This document shows positions 45,382 through 56,954 of a stretch of DNA of 64,000 nt, piece by piece. The DNA lies in contig CM064572.1 of NCBI GenBank assembly GCA_032716605.1, positions 36,932,813 to 36,996,812 on the forward strand. The letters run 5' to 3'. Both the position numbers and the translations under genes were made by a program. Within the stretch, counting starts at the first letter, position 1; each line of letters starts with the position of its first letter. The notes under the pieces are model-generated. The model did not search any database, was not told where the DNA came from, and saw only the letters and a program-made list of their open reading frames with translations. The stretch is from Paralithodes platypus. Taxonomy: Eukaryota; Arthropoda; Malacostraca; Decapoda; Lithodidae.

Positions 45382-48041
45382 ATGAATTCCGACGCGTCCG
45401 ATACTGTGCAATCTCGCGCGCGTCCCAGTGCTACCCCGCTTGCAACAGCTACGCCTCTGCCAACCGAGAAGAAAAAGAAAGTAAGGAAAGTGAAACGTTT
45501 GCTAAGTGATAGTGCAATACAACGTGAACTTTTCAACCCGGATTTGAGCAGTGGTGAAAGCTCTGTGGACAAAAACCTCTATATTCAGAGTAGAAGTGGG
45601 AGCGAAATTGACGATTTTGTGGGATTTGGTGCTGATGACAATGTTGATTTATTTGAGGGGGTTGATAGTAGTGATGATCCGGATGTGGAAGTGGTGGAGG
45701 AAGGTGCTATTGAAGTACCAAGTGTGCTAGAGCCAACCCCTTCGCCTAGTTTCGTAGCTCAAGGTAGGCCTAGGCCTAGCCCTACGCCTGGACCTTCCCC
45801 TTTGCCTGCCCGCACGACCTTGAAAGTGGGTAAATACTTCTATAAACAGTCATTAGTGAAAAGTGCAGCCAAGAACGCACGCAGGGAGGCAGAAAAAGTG
45901 AGGGAAGGCGTATAGTGAGAGTGATGCCGACCCCGGCCTAGCAACCACCCGCATTCCTTTGTCCCGACGCTTTGACCCGGGATGCCGGGAGGGCCACCCA
46001 CAGCCCTCAGCTTCATCTGTCCCTCAGGATGACGAAAGGGCCTCTACAAGTGCGCCATTGGCCTCCCACAGTGTGGCACCACAGGCCCCGCATCGTAGGT
46101 CCTTATTTCCTGCGGAAAAGTCCACGGCTAGCCGCAAAAGGAGCCCAACTCCCGAGGCCGAGGCTCCCATTGTTCAACCTCCCGCAGCCCCATGCCGCCG
46201 ACGCCCGGTCTATTCTTCACCAGAGTTCTCTCCTGAAGAGGATGCTGACGACCCCAACATTGCCCCAGATGACCTGACGTCGCCTGAGGAAGAGGAAAAT
46301 GAAGAGGAAGAGGAAGACGAAGAGGGAGTCCCGACAAGAAGAGTCAAAGGGCGAGGTCGTGGACGTGGTCAGCCTGCCGACGCCGCTGCCCCTGGGCCTG
46401 GGCTTGGGCGTGGGCGTGCAGGGCGTCCGCCTGGGCATCCGCGTGGCCAAGGGCGTGTGCCTGCTGCAACTCCACGTCCTCGTCCTCGAGCTGCTGAAAT
46501 GTTTGTGTGGTCAGATGGGGCGGATTTTGTGCCAGATTTTCCTGCCTTTGACGAGGTACAACAGGGTTCTGGGGTGTCAGCAGCATATCCCTGTGGCCCA
46601 AATGCCACCCCCAGTGAACTTTTCTGTGGCTTCTACAACAATGAAGTCATGGAATACCTTGTCAAAGAGACAAATAACCACCAGGCTATCTGTTCAAACT
46701 TTCTTGGCAGGAAGACCAGTGCCAAGATGGTGGCATGGAGAGCTCTCACTGTGGCAGAATTATATGTGTTCTTGGCACTCACAATGCTGATGACACACAT
46801 AAAGAAGCACGTTCTGGCCGACTACTGGATAACTGGCGACCTCACAACGACTCCAGCATTTGGCAAATTCATGTCAAGGGATAGGTACTTCGACATCCTC
46901 TCATATTTCCACCTGACAAATAACATGCATGTCCACGAACCCGACACACTCTGGAAGATCAGGCAACTGTATGACATGATACGTCATCGGTTTTCCACCT
47001 ACCTGATTCCATTTCAGAAGCTGTGCATCGACGAGTCTCTGGTCCTGTTCCGTGGTAGGCTGCACTTCCGACAGTATATCCCGTCAAAGAGACACCTCTT
47101 CGGCATCAAGCTCTTCGTCCTCTGCGACTGCAAGACGGGATATGTGCTCGACTTTATAATCTACAGCGGCAAGGGTGGTGAAGTCCAGATTGACCCCCTC
47201 ATTGGTTTTGGCGGCGCTGTGGTAAAGACGATGGAGAGGTACTTCCATGACAACCACGTCCTCTATACCGACAATTATTACACGTCGCCTATCCTCGCCA
47301 AGTACCTCCATGACCGCAAGACCGGAACTGTCGGCACAGTGAAGGGGAAGAGGAAGGGTATGCCAGCCTACCCAACCAAACAAGAAGACGGACATCTTCC
47401 ATAAGAAGAGTGGCCCCATCCTCTCCATCCACTGGCATGACCAGCGCAAGGTCAACCTCCTCACCACATGCCACAAAGCAGAGATGGTCCCCACAGGGAA
47501 GGTGGACCGAAAAACGAAGAACCCTGTCACAAAACCAGCTGCTGTTCTGGACTATAACCTGAACATGCGCCTCGTCGACAAGTCCGACATGCAGATGGGC
47601 TTCATAGACTGCCTGCGAACATCTTGCAGGTGGTATAAGAAGTTTGTCCTGCATACAGTAGATATGTCTGTCCTCAACGCGTACAACATCTACCGTTTGA
47701 GGAGTCCAGTCATTAAGTACAAGAGCCTGCGGACCTTCCAAAAACAGCTGATACATGAGCTCCTGGTAAAACATGCGGGTACACCAGGGAGGCCACTACA
47801 AGGACCAGGCATGATGGACAGAATAGGGTGTGCCGACTTCTTGAGAAAGCACCAGCTCGTCGCCCTTCCTTTCCAGGGTCCTAACAGCAGAATAAGAATG
47901 CAGAAGAGGTGCTATGTGTGCACCCGCACAACTCGACGACCAAGAAAACCCACAAAAACCACTTGGCAATGCCTCGAGTGTGAGGTGGGACTGTGTGCTG
48001 GCACCTGCTTCAATGATTTCCACACTATGGCAAACTATTGA
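45382..48041 (+). pseudogene. piggyBac-2 transposase with two frameshifts
   Basis: TTAA-specific DDD transposase. The start ATG at 45382 opens an acidic, low-complexity N-terminus with a basic KKKKVRKVKR. The frame slips once near 45895 and the next frame (to 47404) carries a proline- and acid-rich linker, then FCGFYNNEVMEYL (start of the conserved domain), CIDESLVLFRG (first D), PSKRHLFGIKLFV and YTDNYYTSP (second D). A second slip near 47380 moves the end to the third frame: NMRLVDKSDMQMGF (third D) and a C-terminal Cys-rich module with CYVC, CLEC and CAGTCFNDFH. Both slips are small indels, so inactivation is recent. Introns are not needed. Unlike piggyBac-1, RHLFGIK replaces PAKYGLK. Confidence 0.9.
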
Positions 48042-48069
48042 AGTGTAAGTGACAGTGATAGTGACACTC

Positions 48070-48480
48070 AATAATAATAATAATAATATAACTAAGTATA
48101 AGTGAAAGAGACACATAAGTAATAATAAGTGCCTTCAGAACAATATGAACAAGTGAAAGTGACACTAAAATATATATTCCTAACAATGAAGAATTGAAAA
48201 TGACACTATCAATTACCATAGTCCAGTATAAAAAATCATAACTACTATAACAATGACTATAAAACTAAGTCTAAGTGAAAGAGACACACATAAATAATAA
48301 TAAGTGCCTTCAGAACAATATGAACAAGTGAAAGTGACACTAAAATATATATTCCTAACAATAAAGAAGTGAAAAATACACTATCAATTACCATAGTCCA
48401 GTATAAATAATCATAACTACTATAATAATAACAATAAAACTAAGTATAAGTGACAGAGACACAAATTACTTCAGAAAAAT
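48070..48480. repeat. 175 bp tandem duplication in the 3' region of piggyBac-2
   Basis: AGTGCCTTCAGAACAATATG recurs at 48128 and 48303, with a third partial unit starting near 48435. The units carry AGTGAAAGTGACACT words. There is no coding signal. The repeats lie between the transposase stop and the right terminus. Confidence 0.85.
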
Positions 48481-48876
48481 ATCTTTATTGAGTGAAAATA
48501 TCATAATAACAATAATATATAGCATAATAAACAATAAAACACTAAAAAATCGCTTCCCGCCATAATTCAAGGTAGAGCGACGAGTCAAAACGTTCGTCGT
48601 AGCCTGGGCCGCGGTTGAGTGTTCGGACGCGGCGAGGTAAATACGCGGCAAAAGTTACCTCCACTTCCATCACCATAACTCCGGAACTGCTTGAGCTAGA
48701 AAGCTCTATTCAACGCCATTCTACGCGGAAAGGTAAGGCGCCCATTTTGACATATGTTTGATTAATGTAGGTAGTATATTAAGCGAGATTAGTCTTAGTT
48801 TACTTTTCTTGTGTTTTCAGCCAGATCGCCCGGATACAGCCTCCGTCATTAAGAAAGGCTGCCCGGGTAGGAAGGG
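48481..48876. other. Right subterminal region of piggyBac-2
   Basis: AT-rich then GC-rich non-coding sequence ending in the terminal repeat GCCCGGGTAGGAAGGG at 48861-48876. A palindrome-like AACGTTCGTCG occurs near 48590. Confidence 0.6.
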
Positions 48877-49624
48877 TTAAGGGGAGATTTCAACTTGAGG
48901 GATTATTTTCTTGATCACTGTCTCTCTCATGTTTAGCCCCATTGTTTTTTTAGATTTTAAGACGTTCGCCGAATTAGTTTGGCGATCTTAACCCACTGAG
49001 CCCCAGCTAGTTATAAAGAAATGTACCACCAGGGACCAGCAGGTTTTGAAAAAAAAAAAAAATCCAGAAACAATAGCGAATGGGTTAGGAATGAAAGACC
49101 GCCCCCAAAAAAATGATCAAAAAGGTCAAAAAAGGGTCCTAAGGAGGCCCCAAAAGTCGATATTACATGAGTAAAAAATTTAAGGCAAAAATACCCAAAA
49201 ACCATGTTTTTGCGCGCTCACACGCACACGGTTGGACGCATGGTTGCGTGGGATACTTACATAGTTTCCATACAAATCTGAGCCCTCTAGGTGCCATAGG
49301 ACCGGAGTAATTAAACCCCGACGACACTTGTGCGTCGTGGGGTTTAGCGTTACATACATTACCGACGACACACGTTGTCGTCGCTGGTACTCAGAGGGTT
49401 AAGAACTTTCGCCCCATTTCGGTCAATTTTAAGACCTTACGGGCCATTTAGGTGTTGATTTTTTCCTGGCGAGCGAAACCGAGACTGTGATTTAATAGGA
49501 ACCGGCCTTCGGCCGGAAATTTTTTCTACCAAAAAATATACAAATTTATCTTGAAAAGAGCTCAGAGGGGTATAATTTTAAGCTAGATGGAGGTCTAGGG
49601 AACAAACTAAAAACCTCCTCTTAA
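48877..49624 (+). mobile_element. G-family MITE copy with a nested P-family MITE
   Basis: TTAA lies at 48877-48880 and 49621-49624. The ends are GGGGAGATTTCAACTTGAGGG and, inward from the right, GAGGAGGTTTTTAG. The core includes CCTGGCGAGCGAAACCGAG and CCGGCCTTCGGCCGG (49499-49521). A P-family MITE occupies 48992-49398. Removing it leaves GGCGATCTTAAGAACTTTCG, which matches the uninterrupted family sequence. Confidence 0.85.
48988..49402. mobile_element. P-family MITE (407 bp), TTAA-flanked
   Basis: TTAA lies at 48988-48991 and 49399-49402. Ends are CCCACTGAGCCCCAGC and, reversed, CCCTCTGAGTACCAGCG. A second member is at 56260-56950 in opposite orientation (CCCGCAGAGACCCAGCG and CCCGTTGAGCCCCGGC). 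Both carry ACTCCGGTC-type and ACGACACACGTTGTCGTCG-type words near one end. Confidence 0.85.
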
Positions 49625-49743
49625 AGATGAGTTATTGAAATCCATACGTATACATTACATACACAATGTTACTGTTCGACAAAATATAAGGAATGATGTA
49701 TTGCTGATAAATTTACAATAATTTTGGAGTTCTTACCTTTCGT

Positions 49744-49792
<49 letters not shown>

Positions 49793-49820
49793 AAAGCACA
49801 TCAGCACCAGAGGAGGCACA
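49625..49820. repeat. Spacer with (GA)n
   Basis: A GA run lies at 49746-49788. The rest is unassigned. Confidence 0.8.
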
Positions 49821-50312
49821 GGGGAGGTGTGGCAGAGTTGTCTTGCCACTGGAGTGGTAATCCAATGGACCTGGGTTCGAATCCCAATATGTCAATGGGA
49901 AGATGTTATTAGGATGGAATTTGTGTTGTACCTAGTTTCAGTGCATTACCACAGCACACCGAAATGCCAAAAAAAACAAAAACTCATTGTTCCCTGATTA
50001 AATAGCACTGTATGAATATTCCCATATTCAAAATATGCTACAGGGGGGCAATGCCTAGTGAGTTAATTGCTCAATAGGTGGCGTTCTGAGAGTGAGGGTC
50101 CGAGTCTGGGGAGTGAGACGGTGAAGCGCAGAGGCGAAGCAGCTTCAGAGATGGAGTTGGGTTCGGGCGGTGAATAGGTGCTTCGCATGTCTCACTCCCT
50201 AGACTGGAACAAGACCTCACGGGCCTCACCGTGTTCAGCGGTTGAGTGTGCAGGCTCTCAGCCTATGCCCGAGAGGGAGTAGTTGGAATATAAAAAAAAA
50301 AAAAAAAAAAAA
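49821..50312 (+). mobile_element. tRNA-derived SINE (family S1), near full-length
   Basis: Head GGGGAGGTGTGGCAGAGTTG with a B-box GGTTCGAATCCC near 49873, a body shared with 24545-25055 and an A tail at 50291-50312. The body has a region conserved between copies (GCAATGCCTAGTGAGTTAATT, GGAGTGAGAC, CTCAGCCTATGCCCGAGAGG). I found no clear target duplication. Confidence 0.85.
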
Positions 50313-50867
50313 ACAGAGGGGAGAGAGAGAGAAAGAGAGCTTGGAGGTGGTGAGAAGGTGAGAGATAGGGAGAGGAGGCAGATAGAATCGAACATCCAGG
50401 GTGATAACATATACCCAGAGATACCCTCTTGAGTTAGGGTTTACTCTTATATTACTTTATAGTACTTCTGTATATCTATCAGATTGTTACTTAAATATAT
50501 CAAAGTGGTTTTGGAACAGAGATCTTTAATTATATTCCCTTTACCTATATCTATCAATATAATATATATACTGTATATATATATGGTAATCGGTGGTGGC
50601 AGCATTATAACTACTTATATATATATCAATCGATTAATCTATCATCAACGAGCAGAGAGAGCTGAGATCAACTTATCTTCAATCAACCTATAACTAAAAC
50701 ATATATCTACATCTCTTAAGGCCATCGACACCTTCAGTCAGCCTTATATAGAGTCAACAGTTAACCCTTATCATAAATATAGGATCGTAACTCAAAACGT
50801 CCTAATACTCCTGCCTGGAGTTAACCCTATGAATACATTTGACTACTCCTAATAGTCATACGTAACA
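50313..50867. other. No gene recognised
   Basis: GA-rich start, then AT-rich sequence with a short TA run at 50560-50585. No coding signal. Confidence 0.4.
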
Positions 50868-51545
<678 letters not shown>

Positions 51546-51776
51546 AACAAGCGAATATGTTGGATAAGCCTATACTTCCGTGGTAATTTTTGGGAGTATG
51601 AAGACGGCATCATCATCAAATTGTAAATGAATCATAATATATTGCAGTGAACTACGGAATGAAGTTACCGACCAATTATCGTAAAAATCCAAGCACCAGG
51701 TCTAGGGATGTCTTGGTAACAGACATAGAATGACAGACAGATTGACACACAGATAGGTAGCAAACTATTACATTAA
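51546..51776. other. No gene recognised
   Basis: Unassigned AT-rich sequence following the GGA array. No repeat or coding signal. Confidence 0.35.
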
Positions 51777-51957
51777 CTTTGAAAATGTTGACAGAATTAA
51801 TATAAACACCATATGAGGAGAAGCACTTTGTTGACAACGTTTCACAGATTGCTACTTCAGGTCACTAATATGACCTGAAGAAGCTATCTGCGAAACGTTG
51901 TCAATATAGTGCTCCTCCTCAAATGGTGTGTATATTGATGTTGTCAACGTTTCGAAG
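51777..51957. repeat. Foldback element with GACCTGAAG arms
   Basis: Two arms face each other: ACACCATATGAGGAG ... TTGACAACGTTTC ... CTTCAGGTCA and TGACCTGAAG ... GAAACGTTGTCAA ... CTCCTCAAATGGTGT. The loop is only a few bases (CTAATA). It resembles a small MITE of unknown superfamily. Confidence 0.75.
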
Positions 51958-51998
51958 TTAATCTAACATTATATCAAGTTATTGTGGGAAAGACTGTA

Positions 51999-52390
51999 TA
52001 CGAGGGGTGATTGATAAGTTCGTGGCCTGAGGTAGAAGGACATGAGTTACAAAATTCCAGTTTTATTCACTTACAGTTCAACCTTTTTAAAGCTTTCATA
52101 CATAGTATGGAGTCTCTAACAATATTTGTCTTTCTGTTACAGATAAATCAATGTCATGAATTTTGTAAATGTGTTCCTGTGTGGTGACTGTAGGAGGCCT
52201 TCCTTCACGGGGGTCATCTTCCAAGCTTTCTCTACCCCGTTTGAATTCAGCTGCCCAATTTTTAACCATCGTATATTGCATGTGTATATTTGTGAATAGT
52301 TTATCCTTCTTTTTTGTCTGTACAGGTTTTTCACCACCGCCACGCTGCGATGCAAAGTTTCACATAATTATTTTTATGCAATAGGCTTAG
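51999..52390 (-). pseudogene. mariner-family transposase relic, internally deleted
   Basis: The minus strand encodes NWAAEFKRGRESLEDDPREG and RPPTVTTQEHIYKIHD, the helix-turn-helix region of mariner transposases, then ILLETPYYV and a stop. The left end TATACGAGGGGTGATTGATAAG has the form of a mariner terminal repeat and is only about 100 bases from the HTH, so the catalytic domain is deleted. I see no matching terminal repeat at the right. Confidence 0.8.
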
Positions 52391-52439
52391 GGTAACGTCG
52401 ATCCCTAACAATGTTCAATGGGTTAGGTGTGCCCCTTCC

Positions 52440-52646
52440 ATACACACACAACCCACACACACACACACACACATTAACACACACACGCGCGCGCACACTA
52501 ACACACACACACACACACACTCACTCTCTACCTGGTGCTATATATAGCTCTAATTTATCTACTGAAAAATGCATACATTTATCTCGAAGGGAGATCTTGA
52601 TGGTATATTCTAAGCTTGATGGAGGTCTAGGGAGGATACTAAAATC

Positions 52647-52691
<45 letters not shown>

Positions 52692-52942
52692 GTATATATA
52701 TATACTAATTTGTAATAATTCGCCCCTTAACATTGAATCATAAAGGTGGTTTGATATTGAACAATGAACATACATAAAACAACACTAATAAATCATGATT
52801 CTATATATATGTGCATGGATACATTTGTTAGAGGGTCTATGATTTGTTGTAAGTAACTGTACATAGCCCCCCCCCCCCCCCCACACACGCAAAGGCCTTA
52901 CTCATACTCCAATTGATTTACTCTCTTTGTCTCTCGCTCTCG

Positions 52943-53000
<58 letters not shown>
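52440..53000. repeat. Simple repeats and a G-family fragment
   Basis: CA/CG repeats at 52444-52520, an AAT run at 52646-52690, a C run at 52867-52882 and a CT run at 52935-52999. 52559-52640 has the G-family end (GCTTGATGGAGGTCTAGGGAGG). Confidence 0.85.
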
Positions 53001-53003
<3 letters not shown>

Positions 53004-53329
53004 ATATCAATAAATGAATACATAGGCCAACAATCAAGCACGACCCCCTTAATTCTTACTAAACATAAATTTTGAAGCTGTCAGAGTACAATAGGCTAAT
53101 TTCCCTTAAAAATTGACGGACAAATCGCTCGTGTGACATCCTGTAATAATAGCGCAACAATTATTGGGTAGTAATCTATATTTTATTAAGCAAGCCGTAT
53201 AAATGACCTCTGCAGCAGTCCATCTATTTGAGTGTTTAGTCTCTCTATATTTCCAGCTGATGGCAAATTGAATTCCTTTGCATCTAATGTTTCTATTCTT
53301 AAGCGGACATGGGCCGTTTTTCTGGTCCC
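53001..53329. other. No gene recognised
   Basis: Unassigned. CAAGCCGTATAAATGA near 53190 recurs as TAAGCCGTATAAATGA at 54783, suggesting an old repeat. Confidence 0.4.
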
Positions 53330-53625
53330 CCTTCACCCTCATGTTTAGCCTAGCCCCATTAGTTCTCAGATTTTATGACGTTCGCCCCCATTATTTTATC
53401 GATTTTAAGACCTATCGTCCCACGTATCGATATCAAGACCTTACGTGCCATTTAGGTGTAATTTTTTCATGGCGAGCGAAACCGAGCCTCTAATTTTAAA
53501 AGGAACCGGCCTTCGGCCGAGACATTTCTCTATCGAACAATTTACAAATTTATGTTTTTTTTTTGGTTTTTTTTTACCTCGATGAAGGTCGAGGGAGGAA
53601 ACTAAAAACAAATATACTGTAGAAA
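53330..53625 (+). repeat. G-family MITE copy, left-truncated
   Basis: Contains CTCATGTTTAGCC, TTCTCAGATTTTATGACG, CATGGCGAGCGAAACCGAG and CCGGCCTTCGGCCGAGAC. The terminal TTAAGGGGAG is missing. Confidence 0.7.
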
Positions 53626-53996
53626 AATAAATAAACAAGCAAATAAAAACAATCTACTGCTGTCTCTGCTTCTTACTATGGCCCCGTATCCGTAATTGAC
53701 CACTTGCAAGTTTCAGGCTATAAGGAAGTTCGGCCTGTAAACATCGATATTAAACACAAATACAGTAATTATGTAGGTTTCTGATGGATAAATAATATGT
53801 TGAATTTAGTTTTATGTTTTTATAACATTACTAAAACTGTATTATAGCTGGTTATTCTGCTAAATATCAATGTCTGCAGCTCCAACTTCCTTATAGAATG
53901 AACCTCCCAAGTAGTCAATTAGCAACCTATTTCGCTACAAAATCTATGTAACAGCCGAGTAATCAGGCTGGTGAAGATAGACATTTACCATCATCT
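53626..53996. other. No gene recognised
   Basis: AT-rich unassigned sequence up to the start of the 41 bp array. Confidence 0.4.
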
Positions 53997-54405
53997 GAAA
54001 CAACCCGCGTGTAGTGTGGCCGACGCATTACCTAGCTGAAACAACCCGCGTGTAGTGTGGCCGACGCATTACCTAGCTGAAACAACCCGCGTGTAGTGTG
54101 GCCGACGCATTACCTAGCTGAAACAACCCGCGTGTAGTGTGGCCGACGCATTACCTAGCTGAAACAACCCGCGTGTAGTGTGGCCGACGCATTACCTAGC
54201 TGAAACAACCCGCGTGTAGTGTGGCCGACGCATTACCTAGCTGAAACAACCCGCGTGTAGTGTGGCCGACGCATTACCTAGCTGAAACAACCCGCGTGTA
54301 GTGTGGCCGACGCATTACCTAGCTGAAACAACCCGCGTGTAGTGTGGCCGACGCATTACCTAGATGAAACAACCCGCGTGTAGTGTGGCCGACGCATTAC
54401 CTAGC
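53997..54405. repeat. 41 bp tandem array, ~10 near-perfect units
   Basis: The unit contains AACAACCCGCGTGTAGTGTG and GCCGACGCATTACCTAGCTG. Starts are spaced exactly 41 bases from 53998. The only difference I see is CTAGATGA instead of CTAGCTGA in one unit. A single diverged unit-like segment with the same downstream sequence is at 54795-54897. Confidence 0.95.
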
Positions 54406-54897
54406 GCGCGTTGTCGGTAAAATGTGCGGGCTTATCAATTTCCGTCGTGAAAAATACCGGTTAATTAAGGGGAGGATGGGCGTATTTATTTGCTTATTAT
54501 TTATCTTTATATAATTGTTATTGTTTCCTCCCTAAACATCCGTCAAGCTTTTTATAACACCCCCAAGACCCCCCTTCAAGATAATTTTGTAGATTTTTTG
54601 ATAGAAAAATGTCATGGCCGAAGGCCAGTTCCTTTTATAATTACAGGCTCGCTATCGCTCGCAAGGAAAAAATCGACACCTAAATGGCACGAAAGGTCTT
54701 AATATTGACAGCAATGGGGTGTAAAGTCATAAAATCGCTAAACTAATGAGTCGAACGTTTAAAAAAAAAAACAATGTGTAGTAAGCCGTATAAATGAGCA
54801 CTTCACCTTGTAAGTGTGGCCGATGCATTATCTCGTGCTCGTTGTCGGTAAAATGGGTGTGCTTCTCAACTGCCGCCGTGGAAATTACCGGTTAATG
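54406..54897. repeat. G-family MITE copy between two paralogous segments
   Basis: 54406-54470 (GTTGTCGGTAAAATG ... TACCGGTTAAT) recurs at 54840-54897. Between them, 54472-54765 is a reverse-oriented G-family copy (TTAAGGGGAGG start, GGCCGAAGGCC, GGCTCGCTATCGCTCGC). Confidence 0.65.
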
Positions 54898-55032
54898 AGA
54901 TCATCAAGTATTCCCCGTACCAGTAACTTAAGGATTTTTTTTTTTTTTTTTTTTTGCTCTGTGCTGTATTGTCTGTCAGATGTTGAATAGGGTGGGTAAC
55001 TGTAGGAACATGGTTGCATATTTCACTCGAGA

Positions 55033-55765
55033 TTTTTTTTTTTTTTTTTCTATGTGATTGAGGGAGGCAAAAGGCATAACTGCCTATAGCGAGTGCCTCC
55101 CCCATAGTTGAAAGAGTAACAGGGCCAAAATCAAGGGACGTTCGAGCCAAAATGCCTGGACACACAGAGTTTGAAGCAATTTAAGTCATAGGAAGCGGGA
55201 AAGACTGATTCTGGGAGAGAGTTCCAGAGCTCAGCTGTTGAGTAGAAGAAAGTTTGAGAGCAACGTTTCACTCTTGGGTTGGAGAGTTGCACAGAGTAGG
55301 GGTGGGATTGAGTTGCAAGACGGGTACCACGTGCCCTACGTAAAGGAGGTGGTATGCACTGGGATAGCTCTGAGGAACACTGATTATTATAGTAGCGATA
55401 GAATAGCGAGAGAGATGCAACATTGCGGCGGAGAGAGAGAGATTGCAGAGAGTTGGTGAGTGGACGGGAGTTAATGATACGAAAGGCCTTCCTTTCAACC
55501 TTGTCTAGGAGAGTGGTGTGAGAGGAACCTCCCCACACATGTGAACACTACTCAATACAAGGGCGCACTATGCCCCTGTACAGAGCAAGAAGCTGTGCAG
55601 GGAAAAGAACCCCCTAAGGCGGTTGAGCACACCCAGCTTCTGGGAGGCTGCCTTAGCAAGACTGGTAATATGGTCCTTCCAAATGAGAGCAGAAGAAAAA
55701 GAGACACCAAGAACATTGAGAGAAGATGAAGGGTTGATTTTTGTATTGTTGAAGAATAAGGGAAG
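55033..55765 (-). pseudogene. Jockey-like LINE, short 3' copy
   Basis: This is the second copy of the family at 22006-24330. It covers only the C-terminal region of the RT protein, the 3' UTR and a poly-A tail (T run at 55033-55049). The open frame 55538-55131 encodes GGSSHTTLLDKVERKAF through ELWNSLPESVF. Identity to the first copy is high by eye. The 5' truncation is near 55765. Confidence 0.85.
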
Positions 55766-55925
55766 AATAAGGGATATGAAGAAATTAACCTTAAAAAATG
55801 CTGATACCAATTATTGATCAAAACATACTTGGTGTCGAGTCATCACTTATTAGCGCGACTGTACAACTGTAGTTATTAAGGTATAAAACTGTACAATGAC
55901 TGAACGACCATCCTGTGCCGGTACC

Positions 55926-56002
<77 letters not shown>

Positions 56003-56197
56003 TATATATACAGTATATTGTATGTAAGTGTATTATGTGTATTTTCGGGTACCGGTATATGTATGGATGCCTATTTGTGGTGTGTGTGTGCATGTGTGTG
56101 TGTGTGTGTATGTGTGTAAGTTAGTCACGTCCAGGTATCCATCCATCATACTGTGTGACTCACGTGCTGCTCTCCTCAACACAACATACTCTTATTG

Positions 56198-56235
<38 letters not shown>

Positions 56236-56258
56236 GTTAGTCACGTCCAGGTATATTA
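55766..56258. repeat. (TA)n and (TG)n microsatellites
   Basis: TA run at 55928-55998, and TG-rich tracts at 56077-56120 and 56199-56233. AAGTTAGTCACGTCCAGGTAT occurs twice, after each TG tract. Confidence 0.9.
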
Positions 56259-56786
56259 ACCCGCAGAGACCCAGCGTCGCACGTGTTGCGTCGGCAGTCT
56301 TTGATCACCAACTCCCAGCGACGCATCACGTGCGTCCGACATATAAAAAACACTTACGTGGCTCGTAAGGTAGGAAATGGCGGGAGAATAGGAGGGGGCG
56401 GTACCGTAGTGTGTGGGGGAGCCGGGCCAGTAGGTGTGAGCGGGCCGAGACTGCCGCGCGGCTGGTGGTGGTGGGCTTAGTGGGGATAGTTTACACCCCT
56501 AGTTTACCGCCACTTTGAACCTTCATTACTCCGGTCGTATGGGAGCTAGAGGCTTCAGATTTATGTGAGATACTCCTTAGGATGTATGCCGTACAATGCC
56601 ATACTCAGTTTTTACCCTAGTGCTCCCGGGCGGGTGGTCATGCGGGGGAGACGAACTATTGAAACCCCCCCCCCCCCGCCCCCCAAATGACCGAAATGAG
56701 TTTTTTTTTATTTGTGTGTTCATTTCTCACCATTCTCTTCCATTTTGGCTCAACAAATTTTTTTGAAGCTCCCCCCCCCCCCCACC

Positions 56787-56817
<31 letters not shown>

Positions 56818-56954
56818 AAAAGAGGTGATTTTTTTTTGTTTTTTTTTCATTTCTCATCCTTGTCTTCCATTTTAGCAAACAAAAAAAATAAGTGAAAATG
56901 GCTTGGGACTGGGGTGAACAAAATATTATAACTAGCCGGGGCTCAACGGGTTAA
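56256..56954. mobile_element. P-family MITE (691 bp), TTAA-flanked
   Basis: TTAA lies at 56256-56259 and 56951-56954 with ends CCCGCAGAGACCCAGCG and, reversed, CCCGTTGAGCCCCGGC. It is longer than the 407 bp copy at 48992 because of GC-rich and poly-C/poly-A tracts (56668-56683, 56771-56822). Its right TTAA falls inside the esterase-like reading frame that follows. Confidence 0.8.

Larger units (their letters stand above)
44686..48880 (+). mobile_element. piggyBac-2 element (4187 bp) with intact TTAA flanks
   Basis: TTAA lies at 44686-44689 and 48877-48880. The terminal repeats begin CCCTTCCTACCCGGGC on both ends and match over about 22 bp with one mismatch. The element contains MITE-480 copy 2 near its left end and a frameshifted transposase. 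Without the nested MITE and one TTAA it would be about 3.7 kb. The right TTAA is shared with the G-family copy that starts at 48881. Confidence 0.92.

Noticed and set aside
46128..47774. Several antisense frames of 70-160 codons across the piggyBac-2 transposase
   Set aside because: Shadows of the transposase, which has clear catalytic motifs on the plus strand.
53997..54405. CRISPR-like array
   Set aside because: The 41 bp units follow each other directly with no unique spacers, and the setting is eukaryotic.
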